DNA of 64,000 bases from Streptomyces iranensis (GTDB lineage Bacteria > Actinomycetota > Actinomycetes > Streptomycetales > Streptomycetaceae). A program made the translations under genes and the position numbers. The stretch's first letter is position 1, and each line of letters opens with the position of its first letter. The DNA lies in NCBI RefSeq assembly GCF_017874715.1, contig NZ_JAGGLR010000003.1:248001-312000 (forward strand), written 5' to 3'. The notes under the pieces are model-generated. The model worked only from the letters and a program-made list of their open reading frames with translations, did not search any database and had not been told where the DNA came from. Shown in pieces: positions 31,862-40,421 of this stretch.

Positions 31862-34663
31862 ATGGTCGGGCGGGAGAGCGAGAGCGCGGCCGTACTCGGT
31901 CTGACCAGCGGTGTACTGATTCTTACGGGTGAACCGGGCGCGGGCAAGAGCACCCTGCTCGGCCTCGCGGCGGATCGTCACCGGGGCCGGGTGCTGCGGA
32001 TGACGGGCAGCGAGAGCGAGGCGAACCTGACGTTCGCGGGGCTGCATCAGCTGCTGCGTCCGGTGCTGGCCGAGGCCGCGCGGCTGCCGGGGCGGCAGCG
32101 GTCGGCGCTGCTGGGGGCCATGGGCCTGGGGGACGACTTCGAGGGCGGCGGGGGCGGCGGCTTCGGGAGTCCCGGCTCCGGGGACGGAGGCTTCGGGGGC
32201 GGTGGGCGCGACGGCACCGGCCTCGGGGGCGCCGGGTGCGAAGACGTCCGCCCCGGGGGCGTCGGGGTCGGCGACACCGGCCGTGACGACCCCGGGCGCG
32301 GCGGCCCGCCCGATCGGCTGCTGCTCGGGGTCGCGCTGCTCACCCTGCTGTCGGACCTCGCCCGGCAGTCGCCCGTCCTCGTGGTCGCCGACGACCTTCA
32401 GTGGATCGACGCAGGCTCGCTGGAACTGCTCGCCTTCGCCGCCCGGCGCATCGGCGACGAACCCCTCGCCGTGCTGGCCGGGGCCAGGGACCGGGCGGGC
32501 GAGGGCGCCCGGGGCGGGGCCACGGCGCCGTTCTCCGGCTTCCCCCTGCTTGACCTCGACCCGCTGGACGCGACCGCCGCGGGCCTCCTGCTGGACCGGC
32601 AGCCGTATCCGCCGACCGGCAGCCGCCGGTTGCGCATCCTCGACCAGGCCGCCGGAAATCCGCTGGCGCTGATCGAACTGGCTCGGGCGAACGGCGCCTG
32701 CGGCGCGGACACGGCCGGCTCCGCCGACGGGGAGCTCCTGCCGCCCACCGATCGCCTGATGCGGGTCTTCGCCGCCGACCTCGAGGCCCTGCCCGAGACC
32801 ACCCGGCAAACGCTGCTCCTGGTGGCGGCGGACGACCGGGCGGTGACGGGCCGGGCCGAGGCACTGGCCCCGGCCGAGGCCGCCGGACTGCTGCGGATCA
32901 CCGGCGGTGGCCGCGACGGCTGGCGGGCCCGCTTCCGGCATCCGCTGATCAGGTCCGCCATCTACCACTCCGTACCGCTGGCCGCCCGCCGTCAGGCGCA
33001 CCGCGACCTCGCCACGCTGCTCGGTGCCGAGCCCGACCGCCGGGCCTGGCATCTGGCCGCGGCCGCGGAGGGGCCGGACGAGGAGATCGCCGCCGCGCTG
33101 GAGGAGTCGGCGGCCAGGGCCCGGGAGCGTGGCGGATACACCGCCGCCACCACCGCGCTGGAGCGGGCCGCCGAGCTGAGTCCCGGTCGGCGCGACCGGG
33201 CCCGCCGCCTGGTGGCCGCGGCGGGCGCCGCGGTGTCCACCGGACAGCCGCACTGGGTGCGGAGGCTCGCCGCGCAGGCCGCCGCGCTCACCGACGACCC
33301 GGAGCTGTCGGCCGAGGCATCCCTGCGCGTGGGCCAGGTGCTCACGCTGAGCACCGAGCACGACACCGCGATGTCCTTGCTGCTGCGGGCGGCGGAGGAC
33401 CCCAAGCTGCGCCGGGTCGCGCTCTCCTCGGCGTCGGTGGCGGGCTTCTACTCGGGCGACGAGGAATACCGCCGCACCGTTCAGGCGCGGGCACACGACG
33501 ATCCCTGGACGCTCGCGGTGACCGACCCCACCGCGCACCGGTCCGAGCGGGTGGCGGCGATCCCGGCGCTGGTCGAGCGGGCGGACGGCGACCCCGCCCG
33601 GCTCATCTCGCTCGGCGCCATGGCCTGGCTGCTCGACGAGACCGCACTCGCGGTGCGGATCTTCGACGACGCCCTCCACCGCTGGCGGCTGGGCGGCTCC
33701 CTGCCCATCGGTCTCGGCTGCTCGGCGGGGTGGTCGTACCTGGACCACGGGCGGTGGGCGCAGGCCCGTACCGCCGCCGTGAACACCAACTCCGCGGGCG
33801 CCGGACTGCCGCATCTCGACGCCGCCGCACGGTCGCTCGAGGCCGCCGCGCTCGCGCTGACCGGACGGACCGATGAGGCCCGTACCGCGGGCTCGGTCGC
33901 GCTGTCCCTCGTCGACCCGCACCGCAGCCGGGCCGTCGCCGTCCGGGCCCGGTGGGCGCTGGGCATGGCGGCGGTGGCCGACGGCGACCATGTCGGCGCG
34001 TACGAGCAGTTCCGCCTGCTGTTCACCGCCGACGGCGACCCCGTCCACTACGCGTGCTCCTACCCGGGGGTCGCCGAACTGGCCGCAGCGGCCGTCCGCA
34101 CCGGCCACGGCGCCGAGGCCGCCGCCATCGTGGAGCGCACGGCCGACCGGCTCGCCGAGGACCCCTCGCCCCGGATGCGCATCCTGATCCACCGCGCCCG
34201 CGCACTGCTCGAACCGTCCCGGGCCGAGCCGCACTTCACCGCGGCCCTCGCCGAACCGGGGGGCGGCCAATGGCCGTTCGAACGCGCGCAGATCCTGCTG
34301 GACCACGCCGAATGGCTGCGCCGCCGCCACCGCATCACCGAGGCCCGCCACCAGCTGAACACCGCGCTGGAAACCTTCCGGCGTCTCGGCGCCCCCTCCT
34401 GGATCGACCGCACCCAGGCCGAACTGCGCGCCGCCGGTGTCGAATCCGCCCCCGCCGGCCCCGACGCCCTCACCTCGCTGTCCCCACAACAGCAGCACAT
34501 CATCCGCCTGGCCGCGCAGGGCCTGAGCAACCGCGAGATCGGCGAACGGCTCTTCCTCTCTCCCCGCACCGTGGGCTCGCACCTCTACCGCAGCTTCCCC
34601 AAGCTCGGCGTCACCGCCCGCTCCCAGCTGCGCGACCTGATCGAGGCGTCCGGCCAGTCGTAG
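31862..34663 (+). CDS. Large AAA-domain LuxR-family regulator (LAL/MalT type)
   Basis: 933 residues, normal for the family. Walker A is LTGEPGAGKSTLL (about 24-36), Walker B VLVVADDLQWID, then helical repeats to about 850 and a C-terminal LuxR helix-turn-helix (LSPQQQHIIRLAAQGLSNRE, then LFLSPRTVGSHLYR). A Gly/Asp-rich insert (about 95-150) interrupts the ATPase domain and is unusual. AAGGA at 31852-31856 favours ATG 31862 over 31856. It is divergent from the metallo-hydrolase/esterase operon, the likely target. The 3' end overlaps the convergent histidine kinase gene by 53 bp. Confidence 0.9.
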   Translation: MVGRESESAAVLGLTSGVLILTGEPGAGKSTLLGLAADRHRGRVLRMTGSESEANLTFAGLHQLLRPVLAEAARLPGRQRSALLGAMGLGDDFEGGGGGGFGSPGSGDGGFGGGGRDGTGLGGAGCEDVRPGGVGVGDTGRDDPGRGGPPDRLLLGVALLTLLSDLARQSPVLVVADDLQWIDAGSLELLAFAARRIGDEPLAVLAGARDRAGEGARGGATAPFSGFPLLDLDPLDATAAGLLLDRQPYPPTGSRRLRILDQAAGNPLALIELARANGACGADTAGSADGELLPPTDRLMRVFAADLEALPETTRQTLLLVAADDRAVTGRAEALAPAEAAGLLRITGGGRDGWRARFRHPLIRSAIYHSVPLAARRQAHRDLATLLGAEPDRRAWHLAAAAEGPDEEIAAALEESAARARERGGYTAATTALERAAELSPGRRDRARRLVAAAGAAVSTGQPHWVRRLAAQAAALTDDPELSAEASLRVGQVLTLSTEHDTAMSLLLRAAEDPKLRRVALSSASVAGFYSGDEEYRRTVQARAHDDPWTLAVTDPTAHRSERVAAIPALVERADGDPARLISLGAMAWLLDETALAVRIFDDALHRWRLGGSLPIGLGCSAGWSYLDHGRWAQARTAAVNTNSAGAGLPHLDAAARSLEAAALALTGRTDEARTAGSVALSLVDPHRSRAVAVRARWALGMAAVADGDHVGAYEQFRLLFTADGDPVHYACSYPGVAELAAAAVRTGHGAEAAAIVERTADRLAEDPSPRMRILIHRARALLEPSRAEPHFTAALAEPGGGQWPFERAQILLDHAEWLRRRHRITEARHQLNTALETFRRLGAPSWIDRTQAELRAAGVESAPAGPDALTSLSPQQQHIIRLAAQGLSNREIGERLFLSPRTVGSHLYRSFPKLGVTARSQLRDLIEASGQS

Positions 34664-35444
34664 TGGCGGTGGCCATGTGCGCTCCCGGCGCTCGCCACCG
34701 GCAGGGCAGCTCCACCGCGATGACCGTCGGCCCGCCGCGCGGGCTGGTCACCGTCACCGTTCCATCGAGCGCGGCGACCCGGCGGCGTATCCCGAGCAGC
34801 CCGAGGCCACGTTCGGCGCCATGTCCGGGGCCACGTCCCGGGCCACCCGTCTCCCCGGCACCGGACCCGCCGTCGGCGGCCTCGGCGCCACCTCGTCCCT
34901 CGTCACGCACCGAGACACACATCCCGCTCGGGGTACGGGCCAGCCGTACCTCGGCCCGGTCGGAGCCGCTGTGCCCGGCCACGTTCGCCAGCGCCTCCGC
35001 CACCACGAAGTACGCGGCCGCCTCCACCGCCGCCGGTGCCCGTGCGCCGTCCTCCAGGCCGTCCACCCGCACGGTGACATCGAGCCCGCTGCTCGCCGCG
35101 AGCGCCCGTACCGCCCCGGCCGGACCACGGTCGGTGAGGACCGGCGGATGCATGCCACGCACCACATGGCGCAGCTCCGCCAGGGCCTCGTCGGCCAGGT
35201 CCTGCGCGTCGTCCAGCATCCTGCGCGCCGCCGTCGGATCCCGGTCGTACGCCCGCTTGGCCAGTCCGATCCGCAGGGAGAGGGAGACCAGCCGCGCCTG
35301 GGTGCCGTCGTGCAACTCCCGCTCGATACGGCGCAGTTCGGCACCGTGTGAGGCGATGGCACCAGCCCGGGTGTCCGCCAGCTCCTCCACCCGCCGGGCC
35401 AGCCGGGCCGTGGCCCGTGCCGCGTGCCGCATTCGCCTACCCAT
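34611..35444 (-). CDS. NarL-type histidine kinase lacking its sensor domain
   Basis: 277 residues. The dimerisation/phosphoacceptor part (RRIERELHDGTQARLVSLSL) and ATPase part (AYFVVAEALANVAGHSGSD, GLGLLGIRRRVAALDGTVTV) are intact, with a Gly-rich insert between. The usual N-terminal membrane sensor is absent, the upstream 170 bp cannot encode one, and no response regulator is adjacent. The start lacks a clear ribosome site. It is either a soluble variant or a 5'-truncated remnant. Confidence 0.7.
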   Translation of the reverse strand: MGRRMRHAARATARLARRVEELADTRAGAIASHGAELRRIERELHDGTQARLVSLSLRIGLAKRAYDRDPTAARRMLDDAQDLADEALAELRHVVRGMHPPVLTDRGPAGAVRALAASSGLDVTVRVDGLEDGARAPAAVEAAAYFVVAEALANVAGHSGSDRAEVRLARTPSGMCVSVRDEGRGGAEAADGGSGAGETGGPGRGPGHGAERGLGLLGIRRRVAALDGTVTVTSPRGGPTVIAVELPCRWRAPGAHMATATTTGRTPRSGRAAGSGR

Positions 35445-35621
35445 ACCGACGAGGCTAGAAGACCGGCCGGGCCCGCGCGGGAGAGCGGGCCGCCCCTTCG
35501 AGGGTGGAGCCCGCTACACCCCCATGCCCCGCCCGGGGCTCACCGGCATGGACGCATCAGGGTGCGGGTAGGGGCCGGGGGAGTCATGGTGGAGGAACCG
35601 GTCCGCCCAGAAAGGCACCCG

Positions 35622-36059
35622 ATGACGGATCTTCAGGAAGTGGACCGCATCGCCGCGGCCGACCACCACTTGGCGGTCGTGTCGACGACGCGTGCCGACG
35701 GCTCGGTCCAGGCATCCGTGGTCAACGCCGGGATCGTCGGCCATCCGGTCTCCGGTGACCAGGTGGTCGCCTTCGTCACCTACGGTCCCGCCAAACTCGC
35801 CCATCTGCGGGCGCGCCCGCGGGCCACCGTGGTCTTCCGCGCCGGATGGAACTGGGCCGCGGTCGAGGGCCGCACCGAGACCGCGGGGCCCGACGACCCG
35901 TTCCCCGGGATCGACCCGGAGCGTCTGCGGCTGCTGCTGCGCGAGATCTTCACCGCCGCGGGCGGCACCCACGACGACTGGGCGGCCTACGACCGTGTGA
36001 TGGCCGAGCAGCGGCGCGCCGCGGTCTTCGTGCACCCCGAGCGCGTCTACGGCAACTGA
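35622..36059 (+). CDS. Pyridoxamine-5'-phosphate-oxidase-fold protein (flavin/F420-dependent type)
   Basis: 145 residues, split beta-barrel fold: HHLAVVSTTRADGSVQASVV at the N-terminus, VVAFVTYGPAKLAHLRARPR in the middle and the family's C-terminal strand. Members bind FMN or F420 and reduce small molecules; the substrate cannot be told. ATG 35622 is preceded by AAAGG at normal spacing, so it is preferred over ATG 35586. It appears monocistronic and is followed by a hairpin. Confidence 0.82.
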   Translation: MTDLQEVDRIAAADHHLAVVSTTRADGSVQASVVNAGIVGHPVSGDQVVAFVTYGPAKLAHLRARPRATVVFRAGWNWAAVEGRTETAGPDDPFPGIDPERLRLLLREIFTAAGGTHDDWAAYDRVMAEQRRAAVFVHPERVYGN

Positions 36060-36065
36060 CCCCGT

Positions 36066-36102
36066 GGTGGCGCCGGGGCCACGGGACTGCCCCCGCGCCA
36101 CC
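36066..36102. terminator. Hairpin between convergent genes
   Basis: Inverted repeat ggtggcgccgggg (36066-36078) with cccccgcgccacc (36090-36102), 12 of 13 pairs and an 11-nt loop. It lies just after the oxidoreductase stop and before the 3' end of the convergent secreted-protein gene. Confidence 0.7.
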
Positions 36103-36115
36103 GCGCGGTGACTGG

Positions 36116-36541
36116 TCAGAGCGGGTCGAGGAACGAGCCCCACGTGAAGACGGCGGACTGCGACAGTCGTTCGCTGTCCTCGAGCCTGATCGTGTCCCAG
36201 TCGGAGTTGTCGGGGTTCAGCGATGTCTCCTGACGATAGAAGCCATCATCCGGGATCAGGCAGTCCTCCCACGTGTACCAGTCCGCGCCGAGGTACACGT
36301 TCAAGCGTTTCGCGTCCCCCAGAATCTGCTTCCAGTCGTAGTTGCCGGCTGCCAGCTGGATGCGGCGGTCGATGCATACCTTGTCCATGATGGGCGTGGG
36401 GTGGGCGTCCAGGAACTGTTCCCTGGTGTTGAAGGCCGTCGGGTTGTCCTGGGCGGCCGCCGAAGCCGCGTTCGGTGCGCCGAGGACGGCCACGCCGAGC
36501 AGGGCGGTGAGAGCCAGAGTGATGCGCGAAACGCGTGCCAC
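36116..36541 (-). CDS. Small secreted protein of unknown function
   Basis: 141 residues. The signal peptide is clear (RVSRITLALTALLGVAVLGA, cleavage likely near AASA-AAQ). The mature part is small, acidic and Trp/Tyr-rich, with two Cys (DKVCIDRR and WEDCLIPDD) that could form one disulfide. No family recognised. GTG 36541 is chosen because GGAG precedes it at good spacing and it places the signal at the very N-terminus. Confidence 0.72.
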   Translation of the reverse strand: MARVSRITLALTALLGVAVLGAPNAASAAAQDNPTAFNTREQFLDAHPTPIMDKVCIDRRIQLAAGNYDWKQILGDAKRLNVYLGADWYTWEDCLIPDDGFYRQETSLNPDNSDWDTIRLEDSERLSQSAVFTWGSFLDPL

Positions 36542-36638
36542 GATTGTCTCCTCTCCGATGGGATCGGGCATCCAGGCTCAGCCACCCCGGTGGGGACCCG
36601 TCCCGTGGCCACCGTCACCCGGCGTGACACCGGCGTCG

Positions 36639-37733
36639 TCAGAAACGGACGCGGCCGTCCCCGTCGACCCTCGTCGCGGGGGCCAGCTCCTGGGAGACCT
36701 CTTCGACCTGCCGCAGGATCCGCCGCGCCGTCGAGGCCGAGGGAATCACCGGCTCGCCGTCCGCGGTGAGCTCGACCGGATGGAGGCGCAGCCGGGGCGG
36801 GCCGTCCCCCAGGGCCACCTCGAACACCGCGCTCTCGAACCACGGCCGGTCGAACATCCGCTGCTTGTAGCGGGAGGGCGGGCGCCGGTCGGCGGGAGCC
36901 ACCTCCTCGCAGGGATGGAACAGGAAGTTCCCGGTCGAGTAGAGGATGAGGCCGTCCCCGTACCGCTCGACCGGATGGAGGCAGTGCGGATGGTGTCCGA
37001 TCACCAGATCCGCCCCGGCGTCGACAAGCCGCCGTCCAAGCGGCTGCTGGTACTCCGCCAACGGCCCCTGGTTGCTGGGCAGATAGCACCAGGGAACACC
37101 CCAGTGCACCGCCACCACCACCGTGGCGGCCAGCCCCTTGGCCCGCCGGACCGTCTCCTCGGCACGCACCACGTCGGCCTCGCGCGCCTTGGTGCGGACA
37201 TACGGCACGGTCCCGGGCTGCTCCTCGATCAGCACGCCGTCGAACTCATAAGCCTGCTCGACCCGCACCGGCGCGATCCCGGGCCGGTGCGAGGTGGCGT
37301 TGAAGCCCGGCGGCAGAGCACAGCACAGGCTCAGAAAGGCCACCTCGGCGCGGCCCCGGCCGGAGAGCCGGACGGCGCGCAACGCCTCGTCGAGGTTCTC
37401 CCCGGCCCCGGCGTGGGCGACCCCGACCTCGTCCAGAGCCGCCCTGGTGCTGCGCAGACCCTCGATGCCGTAGTCGAGCGCGTGGTTGGTGGCCAGCGAA
37501 CAGGCGTCGAAGCCGAGCCGGGCCAGCTCGGGGGCCATATCGCCGCCCACACGGAAGGCGACCGGCTTCTCGGCCGGATACCCGGTGTCGGTCAGCGGGA
37601 CCTCGAGGTTGCCGATCGTCAGATCGGCGTCCCGCAGCAGCGGCAGCGCCGAGGTGCCGGCGGAGAGGTCCCCGTCGAGGGCCACGGCCGGTCTCCGGGC
37701 GACCACCACGTCCCCCACGGCGATCAGCTTCAT
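36639..37733 (-). CDS. CapA-family metallophosphoesterase-like protein
   Basis: 364 residues. Family motifs are visible: LIAVGDVVVA at the N-terminus, IGNLEVPLT, SLATNHALDYG, VVVAVHWG and IGHHPHCLHP. These supply the metal ligands of the CapA/PgsA branch of calcineurin-like phosphoesterases, which in other bacteria function in polyglutamate or capsule production. There is no signal peptide or membrane anchor and no other capsule genes nearby, so the role here is unknown. Confidence 0.88.
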   Translation of the reverse strand: MKLIAVGDVVVARRPAVALDGDLSAGTSALPLLRDADLTIGNLEVPLTDTGYPAEKPVAFRVGGDMAPELARLGFDACSLATNHALDYGIEGLRSTRAALDEVGVAHAGAGENLDEALRAVRLSGRGRAEVAFLSLCCALPPGFNATSHRPGIAPVRVEQAYEFDGVLIEEQPGTVPYVRTKAREADVVRAEETVRRAKGLAATVVVAVHWGVPWCYLPSNQGPLAEYQQPLGRRLVDAGADLVIGHHPHCLHPVERYGDGLILYSTGNFLFHPCEEVAPADRRPPSRYKQRMFDRPWFESAVFEVALGDGPPRLRLHPVELTADGEPVIPSASTARRILRQVEEVSQELAPATRVDGDGRVRF

Positions 37734-37803
37734 ATGCCACTCCTCCCGCTCGGGCCGGTCCGCGACGGGATCAGGCTACGCGGGAGGCCGGGAGCTGTCG
37801 GCC

Positions 37804-37850
37804 GGGTGTCGGGCGGGGTGCCGGGCCGGGTGTCGGGCCGGGTGTCGGCC
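37804..37850. repeat. 12-bp tandem repeat upstream of the CapA-like gene
   Basis: Four near-identical 12-bp units (gggtgtcgggcc type) between the CapA-like gene start and the thioesterase stop. Confidence 0.7.
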
Positions 37851-37857
37851 GGGCCGG

Positions 37858-38313
37858 TCAGCCGTCCGCGCGGAGGATCATGCAGGTGGTGGTCGCGTGG
37901 GCGATCAACTTCCCTTGTTCGTCCAGCACCCTGCCCTCGGCGGTGGCGGTGCGGCGACCGGCGTGGAGGACGGTGCCTTCGGCGCTGAGGGTCTGCCCGT
38001 CGGTGCGGGCGGCGCGGATGTAGTTCACCTTGAGCTCCAGGGTGGTGTAGCCCACCCCGGCCGGGAGAGTGGTGTGAACGGCGCAGCCCATGGCCGAGTC
38101 GAGCAGGGTGGCGGCGATGCCGCCGTGCACGGTGCCGAGGGGGTTGGCGAAGTCGGGGCGGGTGTCGAGGGAGACGACGACGCGCCCGGGGTCGACCTCG
38201 TCGAAGCGCATACCGAGGAGCCGGCCGATGGTGGGAACGTCGGTGGGACGCTCGGACTGCACCCATCGCATGAGGTCGAGGCCGGAGAGGGTGGTGAGGT
38301 CGGTGGTGGTCAC
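37858..38313 (-). CDS. PaaI-family hotdog thioesterase
   Basis: 151 residues, the usual length. The hotdog signature is seen in NPLGTVHGGIAATLLDSAMG, with MRFDEVDPGRVVVSL before and TLELKVNYIRAARTDG after it. It probably hydrolyses acyl- or aryl-CoA thioesters. GTG 38313 has AGGA upstream. It follows an enoyl-CoA hydratase-like gene on the same strand, which suits a shared CoA-ester pathway. Confidence 0.9.
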   Translation of the reverse strand: MTTTDLTTLSGLDLMRWVQSERPTDVPTIGRLLGMRFDEVDPGRVVVSLDTRPDFANPLGTVHGGIAATLLDSAMGCAVHTTLPAGVGYTTLELKVNYIRAARTDGQTLSAEGTVLHAGRRTATAEGRVLDEQGKLIAHATTTCMILRADG

Positions 38314-38409
38314 AGGCGTTCCTTGCGGTCGTGGTGGCCGCGCCGTTCGGGATCGGTACGGTGCGGGAGCCGGTGGGGCCGTCGGTCAGAGGGGCGGCCA
38401 AGGGTGTTG

Positions 38410-39081
38410 TCAGCCGAGGGGGTTGTCCTTCGCACGCAGGGCGGCCAGTACGGGGGCGTACATCCGGGCCTTGATGGTGCCGAGGGTGTCACCGGCCTTG
38501 CCCGCCTGCGCCGCCGCGAGCTCGACGGCGGTCGACCGGACGGAGTCCTCCGCCGCCGCGTGGTCGACGACTCCGGCGGCCAGCGCGTCATGGCCGCCGT
38601 AACGACGAGCGGTGACCATGGCCTCGTGGGCGGTCCGCGGGCTCAGCCGGCCCTGGATGAGCGCGGACATGCCCGGGGTGAAGGGGATGTTGATGTCCGC
38701 CTCGGGCAGACACCAGAAGCCACGGTCGGCGCGCATCACCCGGACGTCATGGGCCAGGGAGAACATCGCGCCCGCCGCGAAGGTGTGCCCCTGCAGCGCG
38801 GCCACGGTCACGAGCGGCAGCGACAGCATCCGGGCCAGGAGTCCGTGGACGGAGGTGACATAGTCCTGGTGCTGGTCGGCGTGGGCCAACAGCCAGGCCA
38901 GGTCCAGGCCGTTGGAGTAGAACTTGCCGGTGGCGGCCGTCACCAGGGCACGCGCCCCCTCGGCCTTCTCCACCTCGTCCAGAGCGCCGTCGACGGCGGC
39001 GAGCCAGTCGGGGTGGAAACGGTTCTCGCCATCCCCGAGGTCGAGTACGAAGACGTTGTCCTGGCGGTCCAGCGTGGGCAT
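38410..39081 (-). CDS. Enoyl-CoA hydratase/isomerase family protein
   Basis: 223 residues, a short crotonase-fold protein. Seen are ALVTAATGKFYSNGLDLAWL and VTVAALQGHTFAAGAMFSLA, which form the oxyanion hole, then DRGFWCLPEADINIPF. Short members like this include delta3,delta2-enoyl-CoA isomerases. ATG 39081 with AAGGAG upstream is preferred over 39153. It is 96 bp upstream of the thioesterase gene and downstream of a TetR gene that may control it. Confidence 0.88.
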   Translation of the reverse strand: MPTLDRQDNVFVLDLGDGENRFHPDWLAAVDGALDEVEKAEGARALVTAATGKFYSNGLDLAWLLAHADQHQDYVTSVHGLLARMLSLPLVTVAALQGHTFAAGAMFSLAHDVRVMRADRGFWCLPEADINIPFTPGMSALIQGRLSPRTAHEAMVTARRYGGHDALAAGVVDHAAAEDSVRSTAVELAAAQAGKAGDTLGTIKARMYAPVLAALRAKDNPLG

Positions 39082-39150
39082 GGCTGCTCCTTCACACAGG
39101 GCTGTGTCGGCCGACGGGCCCGCGCGCCACCCATCCGGCGGCCCGCGGAT

Positions 39151-39210
39151 CACGGCGGTGGTTCACCGTGGCTTCACGGCGGTTGGTTCACCGTGGTTTC
39201 ACGGCGGTGG
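39151..39210. promoter_or_regulatory. Tandem repeat with two CCGTG/CACGG dyads
   Basis: A 24/25-bp tandem repeat (39151-39174, 39175-39199 and a partial third) in which each junction forms a dyad: CCGTG-GCTT-CACGG at 39166-39179 and CCGTG-GTTT-CACGG at 39191-39204. It sits between the TetR stop codon, which lies inside the repeat, and the enoyl-CoA hydratase start. It could be an operator for the TetR protein. Confidence 0.5.
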
Positions 39211-39828
39211 CGCGTCGCGCTCGCGGGCGGGATCCGCCGACGAGCCGGCGGTACGCAGAGCGTGGGCCAGCAGGTCGTGGATCTCGACGGCGGCCGCCTC
39301 CAGCGGGGCGGTGCTCCGCTCGGCCCGGCACATGATGACGGCGCCCTCCACCGCGGCGATGATGAACGCGGCCAGCCGCCTTCCCCGCTCCTCCGGCAGA
39401 CCGTGCCGGACGAACAGGGCGGCCAGCGCCTCCCGCCAGCGGGTGAACGCCGCGGCCGCGGAGCGGGCGAGCTGCGGGGCGTCGTCGTTGGTCTCGACGG
39501 CCACCGCCACGACGGGGCAGCCGATCCGGAAGTCGTTTTCGACGAGCCGTCCGCGCCACAGCGTGAAGAACGCGTCGACCGCCTTCACCGGGTCATCGGC
39601 CCGCACACCGGTCTCGATCAGCCCGGCGATGAAGTCACCGGCGAGCGCCACCGCCTCATCGATCAGCTGCGCCCGCCCGCCCGGGAAGTGGTGGTAGACC
39701 GAGCCACGCGGGGCCCCGCTGTGCGCGAGCACCCGGTCGATGCTCGTGGCGCTCGCACCGTACTCACGCAGTAGCGCCGCGGCGCTCAGCACCATCCGCT
39801 CACGACTGTCGCTCTTGCGCCGGGTCAT
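39199..39828 (-). CDS. TetR-family regulator (LmrA/YxaF-like)
   Basis: 209 residues. The N-terminal helix-turn-helix reads SRERMVLSAAALLREYGASA, IDRVLAHSGAPRGSVYHHFP. The C-terminal domain has the RIGCPVVAVAVE region typical of LmrA/YxaF-type TetR proteins. ATG 39828 lies behind a G-rich site (GGTGGGTGG). Likely a repressor of the enoyl-CoA hydratase/thioesterase pair downstream and perhaps of itself. Confidence 0.88.
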   Translation of the reverse strand: MTRRKSDSRERMVLSAAALLREYGASATSIDRVLAHSGAPRGSVYHHFPGGRAQLIDEAVALAGDFIAGLIETGVRADDPVKAVDAFFTLWRGRLVENDFRIGCPVVAVAVETNDDAPQLARSAAAAFTRWREALAALFVRHGLPEERGRRLAAFIIAAVEGAVIMCRAERSTAPLEAAAVEIHDLLAHALRTAGSSADPARERDAPPP

Positions 39829-39862
39829 GCCACCCACCACCTCCCTTACGTGTGGGTAACTT

Positions 39863-40262
39863 ATGCTCCATGACATAGAACATGCAAGAGCCATCGGCGA
39901 ATACAACCGGCCACCGGCCGTTGTCCGAGGGCGTCGTCATGGTCGTCCGCTGCTGGACGTCAGCTATCTCAGCGAAGCCGAACTCGCCGACCCCGAGCTG
40001 CGGGCCATCAACGCCGGAGCCGCCGAAGAGTTCTCGTACTGGAGCATGATGGGTAGCACTCTGGCCGAGGCCTGCGCCGCCGACCAGGTCCGCCACGAAC
40101 CCGACCGGGGATCGCGTTCTCGCGTCTCGCCGACCGGCTCGCCGAGCTCGGCCTGCCGCTCGGCGTACGGGACTACGACGCTCTCCGGGACGGAGAGTTC
40201 ACGGTGGATCCGGGAGGGGAACGGTCGCGCCGGACATCATGGTCCTGCGGTTCCAGAGATAA
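39863..40262 (+). pseudogene. Frameshifted remnant of an unidentified gene
   Basis: A protein-like sequence runs across three frames: LLDVSYLSEAELADPELRA and EEFSYWSMMGSTLAEACA in the first, then AFSRLADRLAELGLPLGVRD and YDALRDGEFTVDPGGE in a second, then PDIMVLRFQR and a TAA stop at 40260-40262 in a third. Codon bias stays high across the joins, so this looks like one gene broken by at least two indels. I do not recognise the family. Confidence 0.6.
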
Positions 40263-40421
40263 GCGGGGTACTGGTTGGGCCGCGCGGATGCGCTGATGCT
40301 TCTTCCCGCAGGCCAGTTCGTGGTTGCCCGGGAGATCCGGGGGAGCATCCGTTGTTCCCCTCTCATCCCGTTTGCCGCGGCGGCCTGAGTGCCATGAAGC
40401 GCATCACTCTCGGAGACGATC

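Noticed and set aside
31850-34582. 910-residue open frame on the minus strand
   Set aside because: It lies entirely opposite the LuxR-type regulator. It is Arg/Gly/Pro-rich without domains, a shadow created by high GC3.
39800-40096. 98-residue minus-strand frame over the remnant region
   Set aside because: It overlaps the TetR start and the plus-strand remnant, which shows better protein-like sequence; no motif.
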